Shown here: positions 63,276 to 64,000 of the stretch, in pieces
Layout of the letters: each line of letters starts with the position of its first letter
Position numbering within the stretch: position 1 is the stretch's first letter
Source of the DNA: Apophysomyces variabilis
Lineage: Eukaryota > Mucoromycota > Mucoromycetes > Mucorales > Mucoraceae
Reading direction: 5' to 3'
DNA: 64,000 bases
NCBI GenBank assembly: GCA_002749535.1
Contig: MZZL01000393.1
Coordinates: 868,739 to 932,738 of the forward strand
Notes under the pieces: model-generated
What the model was told of the DNA's origin: nothing
What the model saw: the letters and a program-made list of their open reading frames with translations, nothing else
The model's database searches: none
Translations under genes and position numbers: made by a program

Positions 63276-64000
63276 ATGAATTAATTAAGCATGCATAGCT
63301 GGTTTAATTAGAGCGACGGTTGGCGGGTCGACGGAAGGGAAAACTCGGGTAAACATTATTTACCCACGCTTCGGATGCAAATGCTCAACGTTTCTTCTTC
63401 TGCAATTTGCATTTACAGCAAGTCTGCAAAGCTAAACTTAAGCTCTGTTATAGTTTTCAAATCCATGTCAACGTAGGGCAAATGGACATAACCCACACAT
63501 TTCATACGTGGTAATTGTGTACATAGACCTTTAAGTTATTTCTATTTCATCGGAAAAAGGTTGTCCTGGAGGATTTGGATTCTGTGGCTGACAAACGTGA
63601 CCAATGCGGGATGCAAGTGAGATAGACAGATAGATATCGATTGTCATTGTCCACTAAAACCACTTTATAACTGTGTCTTAAGGACATGCTTATTATATTG
63701 GTCTAATATTTGTCTTTATGCCACCGATATTCTGTCTTATTCTTGTCTGTTAAAGTTCCATCAAGCTCATATTTAAAAGAAATATTCGATTGGTTAAAAG
63801 AAAAATGCATAAGGAGAAGGAGCTATTGACCTGATGGTTGTACTATCTATCAATGAATTTTACCTATTATGAATGTTTACTAACAGAATAACTAGCTTAC
63901 TGAACGAGAAGACAAACCCAATGATTCATGAACAATCTTCTATGAGTGATCCGTTTGCGTGAGAATGCACACTATGCCAAAACTCCGCTCTGTACCCCCC
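63276..64000. other. Window end, nothing recognised
   Basis: 725 bp of AT-rich sequence without a recognised gene, repeat or RNA. It may hold 5' exons of the preceding minus-strand gene. Confidence 0.35.

Overview
The window is nuclear DNA from a filamentous fungus. Genes are dense (about 21 recognisable protein-coding genes in 64 kb) and lie on both strands, without operons. Almost all are cut by many short introns (about 45-90 nt, GT or occasionally GC at the donor, AG at the acceptor). The gene set points to an early-diverging fungus, most likely Mucoromycota (Mucorales-like). It includes a 161-residue fungal tropomyosin, an ECM29 proteasome adaptor, a PMT2-type O-mannosyltransferase, a double-PHD MYST acetyltransferase, a DHTKD1-type 2-oxo-acid dehydrogenase and a DusA-type dihydrouridine synthase. 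That placement is inferred from architecture only; no search was run. I built gene models by hand, choosing splice sites that keep the family-conserved reading frame, and checked that exon lengths sum to whole codons.

Layout. 1-4.7 kb: an MFS transporter (5' end outside the window) and a MYST histone acetyltransferase. 4.7-7.6 kb: no gene seen. 7.6-9.6 kb: MATE transporter. 9.6-14.5 kb: gene-poor, with a decayed Tc1/mariner-like element and a fragment of the same family. 14.5-24.1 kb: SR splicing factor, uridine kinase/UPRT, p24 cargo receptor, VMA21, PMT2. 24.7-27.4 kb: DusA-like enzyme with a mitochondrial-type leader, tail-to-tail with mitochondrial ribosomal protein bL34m, then a small secreted cysteine-rich protein. 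28-33.6 kb: mitochondrial carrier, ModF/YDR061W-like ABC ATPase, MBOAT acyltransferase. 35.4-42.4 kb: DHTKD1, a DnaJ protein, tropomyosin. 43.3-58.2 kb: a membrane protein of unknown function, then ECM29, 20S subunit beta5 (PRE2) and beta6 (PRE7). Beta5 and beta6 are separated by a transposon-rich island holding a pogo-like MITE, a SINE-like insertion and a second Tc1-like copy. 58.2-64 kb: an AMN1-like LRR protein, an alpha/beta-hydrolase fused to a protein phosphatase, and one unresolved multi-exon gene.

How they work together: three proteasome genes sit within 13.6 kb, and several mitochondrial-type proteins cluster between 24 and 39 kb (DusA-like, bL34m, carrier, ABC ATPase, DHTKD1). I saw no CRISPR, rRNA or convincing tRNA gene. 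The most unusual items are the hydrolase-phosphatase fusion, the bacterial-type DusA with a leader peptide, five GC-AG introns among about 128 modelled, several micro-exons and stop-free 3n introns, and the nested SINE-in-MITE insertion with a 17-bp target duplication.
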